DNA from: Actinosynnema pretiosum
Lineage (GTDB): Bacteria; Actinomycetota; Actinomycetes; Mycobacteriales; Pseudonocardiaceae
Direction of reading: 5' to 3'
Assembly (NCBI RefSeq): GCF_024171695.1
Contig: NZ_JAMTCF010000002.1
Coordinates: 186,001 to 250,000 of the forward strand
Length of the DNA stretch: 64,000 nucleotides
The notes below the pieces were generated by a model, which was not told the origin of the DNA, made no database searches, and saw only the letters and a program-made list of their open reading frames with translations. This document shows, piece after piece, positions 61,931 through 64,000 of the stretch; the first letter of the stretch is position 1, and every line of letters starts with the position of its first letter. Made by a program: the position numbers and the translations under genes.

Positions 61931-64000
61931 TTACAGCCGGTCGAACTCCTGCGCCGCAAGCGCGCGCACGATGCCCGCGCGCCCCTCCGACACCAACCGC
62001 CGCAGCGCGGGCGGGCGCTCCTGGGCCAGCCACTCGTCCGAGGCCGCCACCGTCTCCTGGGTGATCGACCACGACGGGTACAGCCCCACGACCACGGACT
62101 GCGCCCGCTCGCTGGACCGCCGCTCCCACACGTCCGCCACGTCCCGGAAGTACCGGGCCGCGTACGGCGCCAGCAGCTCCTTCTGCGCCGGGTGCTGGAT
62201 GCCGAAGACGATCGCCTCGCTCACCGCGTTCGGCAGGGCGTCGTCGTTCACCGCCCGGTCCCAGGCCTCGTCCTTGGCCTCCACCGTCGGCCGCATCGCG
62301 CGCGCCGACTGCGCCCGCCGGTGCCCGGTGGAGGTGGGGTCGCGCTCCTCCTCGGCCGCGATCTCCTCGGCACCCGCCGCGCCGTGCGCCACCAGCGCCT
62401 GGAGCAGCCGCCACCGCAGGTCGGTGTCCACGTCGAGCCCGGCCAGCGGCGCGGAGCCGTCCAGCCAGCCCTTCAGCACCGCCACGGCCTCCTCGTCCAG
62501 CACCGACCCGGTGAGCGCGTTGACGAACGCCAGCTGGTGGTCCGAGCCCGGCTCCGCGCTCCGCGCCAGGTCCAGGGTGGTGGCGGTGAACCGCGACCAG
62601 CCCTCCGCGCGCCACGACGCGTCCGCGTAGGACGACAGCGCGGTCTGCGCCTGGAGCAGCAGCCGCTGCACCACGCCCACCTCGGACTCCGAGCCCAGCC
62701 CGCCCAGCACCAGGTTCACGAAGTCGCGGGCCTTCAGCTCGGCCTCGCGGGTCATCTCCCACGCGGCCGACCAGCACAGGGTGCGCGGCAGCGGCTCGGC
62801 GATGTCGGAGATCCGGTCGACCAGCGTCGCCAGCGAGTCCGGGTCCAGCCGCATCGTGCAGTAGGTGAGGTCGTCGTCGTTGACCAGCACCAGCTTGCCC
62901 CGGTGCACGCCGACCAGCTCGGGCACGTCCGTGCTCTCGCCGGACACGTCCAGCTCGACCCGGTGCTTGCGCACCAGCTTGCCGTCCTCCTCGTCGTACA
63001 CGCCGACGGCCAGCCGGTGCGTGCGCAGCTCGCCCGCGCCCGGCCGCGCCCCGCCCTGCACGACGGCGAACTCGGTGAACCGGCCCTCGGCGTCCACGGA
63101 GTACTTGGGGCGCAGCAGGTTCAGGCCGGTGGTCTCCAGCCACTGCGCGCTCCACCACGACAGGTCGCGGCCGGAGGCCTCCTCCAGCGCGCCCAGCAGG
63201 TCGGCCAGCGTGGCGTTGCCCCACGAGTGCTTGGCGAAGTAGACCCGCAGGCCCGCCAGGAAGTTCTCCAGGCCCACGTACGCCACCAGCTGCTTGAGCA
63301 CCGAGGCGCCCTTGGCGTACGTGATGCCGTCGAAGTTGACCTCGACCGCCTGCACGTCCGGGATGTCCGCGGCCACCGGGTGCGTCGACGGGAGCTGGTC
63401 CTGCCGGTACGCCCAGGACTTCTCGATCTTCGCGAACGTGGTCCAGGCGTGCTTGTACTCGGTCGCGCCCGCCTGCGCCAGCACCGACGCCCAGGTGGCG
63501 AACGACTCGTTCAGCCACAGGTCGTCCCACCAGCGCATGGTGACCAGGTCGCCGAACCACATGTGCGCCATCTCGTGCAGCACGGTCTCGGCGCGGCGCT
63601 CGTACAGGTAGCGCGTCACCCGGCTGCGGAAGACGTAGTCCTCCAGGAAGGTGACGCAGCCCGCGTTCTCCATCGCGCCCGCGTTGAACTCCGGCACGAA
63701 GCACTGGTCGTACTTCCCGAACGGGTACTTCACGCCGAACGCCTCGTGGAAGAACCCGAAGCCCTGCTTGGTCTCGGTGAACAGCCGCTCGTGGTCCATG
63801 TGCGCGGCCAGCGAGGCGCGGCAGTAGATGCCGAGGGGGATCGTGGTCTCGCCGTCGGTGAACTCGTCGCGCCACTCGGCGTACGGTCCGGCGACCATCG
63901 CCACCAGGTAGGTGGACATGGGCTTCGTGGTGCCGAAGACGTGCTTGGCGGCGCCGCCCTCGCCCTCCGAGGTGGACTCGACCGCCGCGTTGGACACCAC
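61931..64000 (-). CDS. pepN: aminopeptidase N (M1 family), C-terminal part; 5' end beyond window
   Basis: The 689 residues present cover the catalytic and C-terminal domains of a zinc aminopeptidase that removes N-terminal amino acids from peptides. Visible motifs are the substrate loop GAMENAG and the zinc site HEMAHMWFGD followed by the second Glu in LNESFA. The ERAP1-like helical domain extends to the C-terminus QEFDRL. About 160 N-terminal residues lie past position 64000, as full-length actinobacterial PepN is about 850. It corresponds to Rv2467 at the end of the conserved block. Confidence 0.95.
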   Translation of the reverse strand: MVSNAAVESTSEGEGGAAKHVFGTTKPMSTYLVAMVAGPYAEWRDEFTDGETTIPLGIYCRASLAAHMDHERLFTETKQGFGFFHEAFGVKYPFGKYDQCFVPEFNAGAMENAGCVTFLEDYVFRSRVTRYLYERRAETVLHEMAHMWFGDLVTMRWWDDLWLNESFATWASVLAQAGATEYKHAWTTFAKIEKSWAYRQDQLPSTHPVAADIPDVQAVEVNFDGITYAKGASVLKQLVAYVGLENFLAGLRVYFAKHSWGNATLADLLGALEEASGRDLSWWSAQWLETTGLNLLRPKYSVDAEGRFTEFAVVQGGARPGAGELRTHRLAVGVYDEEDGKLVRKHRVELDVSGESTDVPELVGVHRGKLVLVNDDDLTYCTMRLDPDSLATLVDRISDIAEPLPRTLCWSAAWEMTREAELKARDFVNLVLGGLGSESEVGVVQRLLLQAQTALSSYADASWRAEGWSRFTATTLDLARSAEPGSDHQLAFVNALTGSVLDEEAVAVLKGWLDGSAPLAGLDVDTDLRWRLLQALVAHGAAGAEEIAAEEERDPTSTGHRRAQSARAMRPTVEAKDEAWDRAVNDDALPNAVSEAIVFGIQHPAQKELLAPYAARYFRDVADVWERRSSERAQSVVVGLYPSWSITQETVAASDEWLAQERPPALRRLVSEGRAGIVRALAAQEFDRL

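Overview
The window is chromosomal DNA from a high-GC actinomycete. Codon use is strongly GC3-biased, GTG and TTG starts are common, and many genes look leaderless, with a TANNNT -10 element 6-7 nt before the start codon. The gene content (PucR-controlled proline catabolism, clpP1-clpP2, a 180-kDa-type NAD glutamate dehydrogenase, CopD-CtaG fusion, GlbO, CtaJ) points to the Pseudonocardiaceae (Actinosynnema/Saccharothrix/Lentzea type). This placement is inference; no 16S gene is present.

Layout. 0-7 kb: the 5' end of an AraC-type regulator, a secreted GH16-CBM6 glucanase with a LacI-type operator, a PolA-family DNA polymerase, a TPR/NTPase protein, a methyltransferase and a small unknown. 7-11.4 kb: proline dehydrogenase and P5C dehydrogenase, divergent from a PucR regulator. 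11.4-13.8 kb: an accessory YidC with DUF6412, then a uridine-kinase-like protein coupled to DUF402. 13.8-17.3 kb: a GAF regulator divergent from an aldehyde dehydrogenase and DUF779 pair. 17.3-26.9 kb: GH20 hexosaminidase, CYTH-CHAD, a coiled-coil protein, a deletion-bearing methyltransferase, a secreted HNH nuclease, an iron-box-controlled formyltransferase divergent from an amidohydrolase, a gene-poor stretch with a degenerate 37-nt repeat, an unknown gene, and a frameshifted methyltransferase remnant. 27-29 kb: clpP1-clpP2 and tRNA-Arg(TCT). 29-36.5 kb: LacI/MFS pair, DUF3558 lipoprotein, CopD-CtaG, and a TetR-controlled DrrAB exporter.

36.7-64 kb: a block whose order and relative orientation match, from memory, M. 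tuberculosis Rv2478c to Rv2467: SSB, EttA, NAD-GDH, thioesterase, conserved protein, alpha-glucosidase, GlbO, HNH protein, CtaJ, DUF5130, PepN. Genes set into this block are a 1743-residue TPR/disordered protein, an amylase with a LacI regulator, MscS with an S9 peptidase, and a small protein built from about twelve SVRIT repeats.

I saw no CRISPR array, complete insertion sequence, prophage or integrase. The strongest candidates for something undescribed are the SVRIT-repeat protein (60.2-60.8 kb), the giant TPR/low-complexity protein (39.3-44.5 kb), the iron-boxed lone formyltransferase, and the 24-bp dispersed repeat at 51.8 and 54.0 kb.
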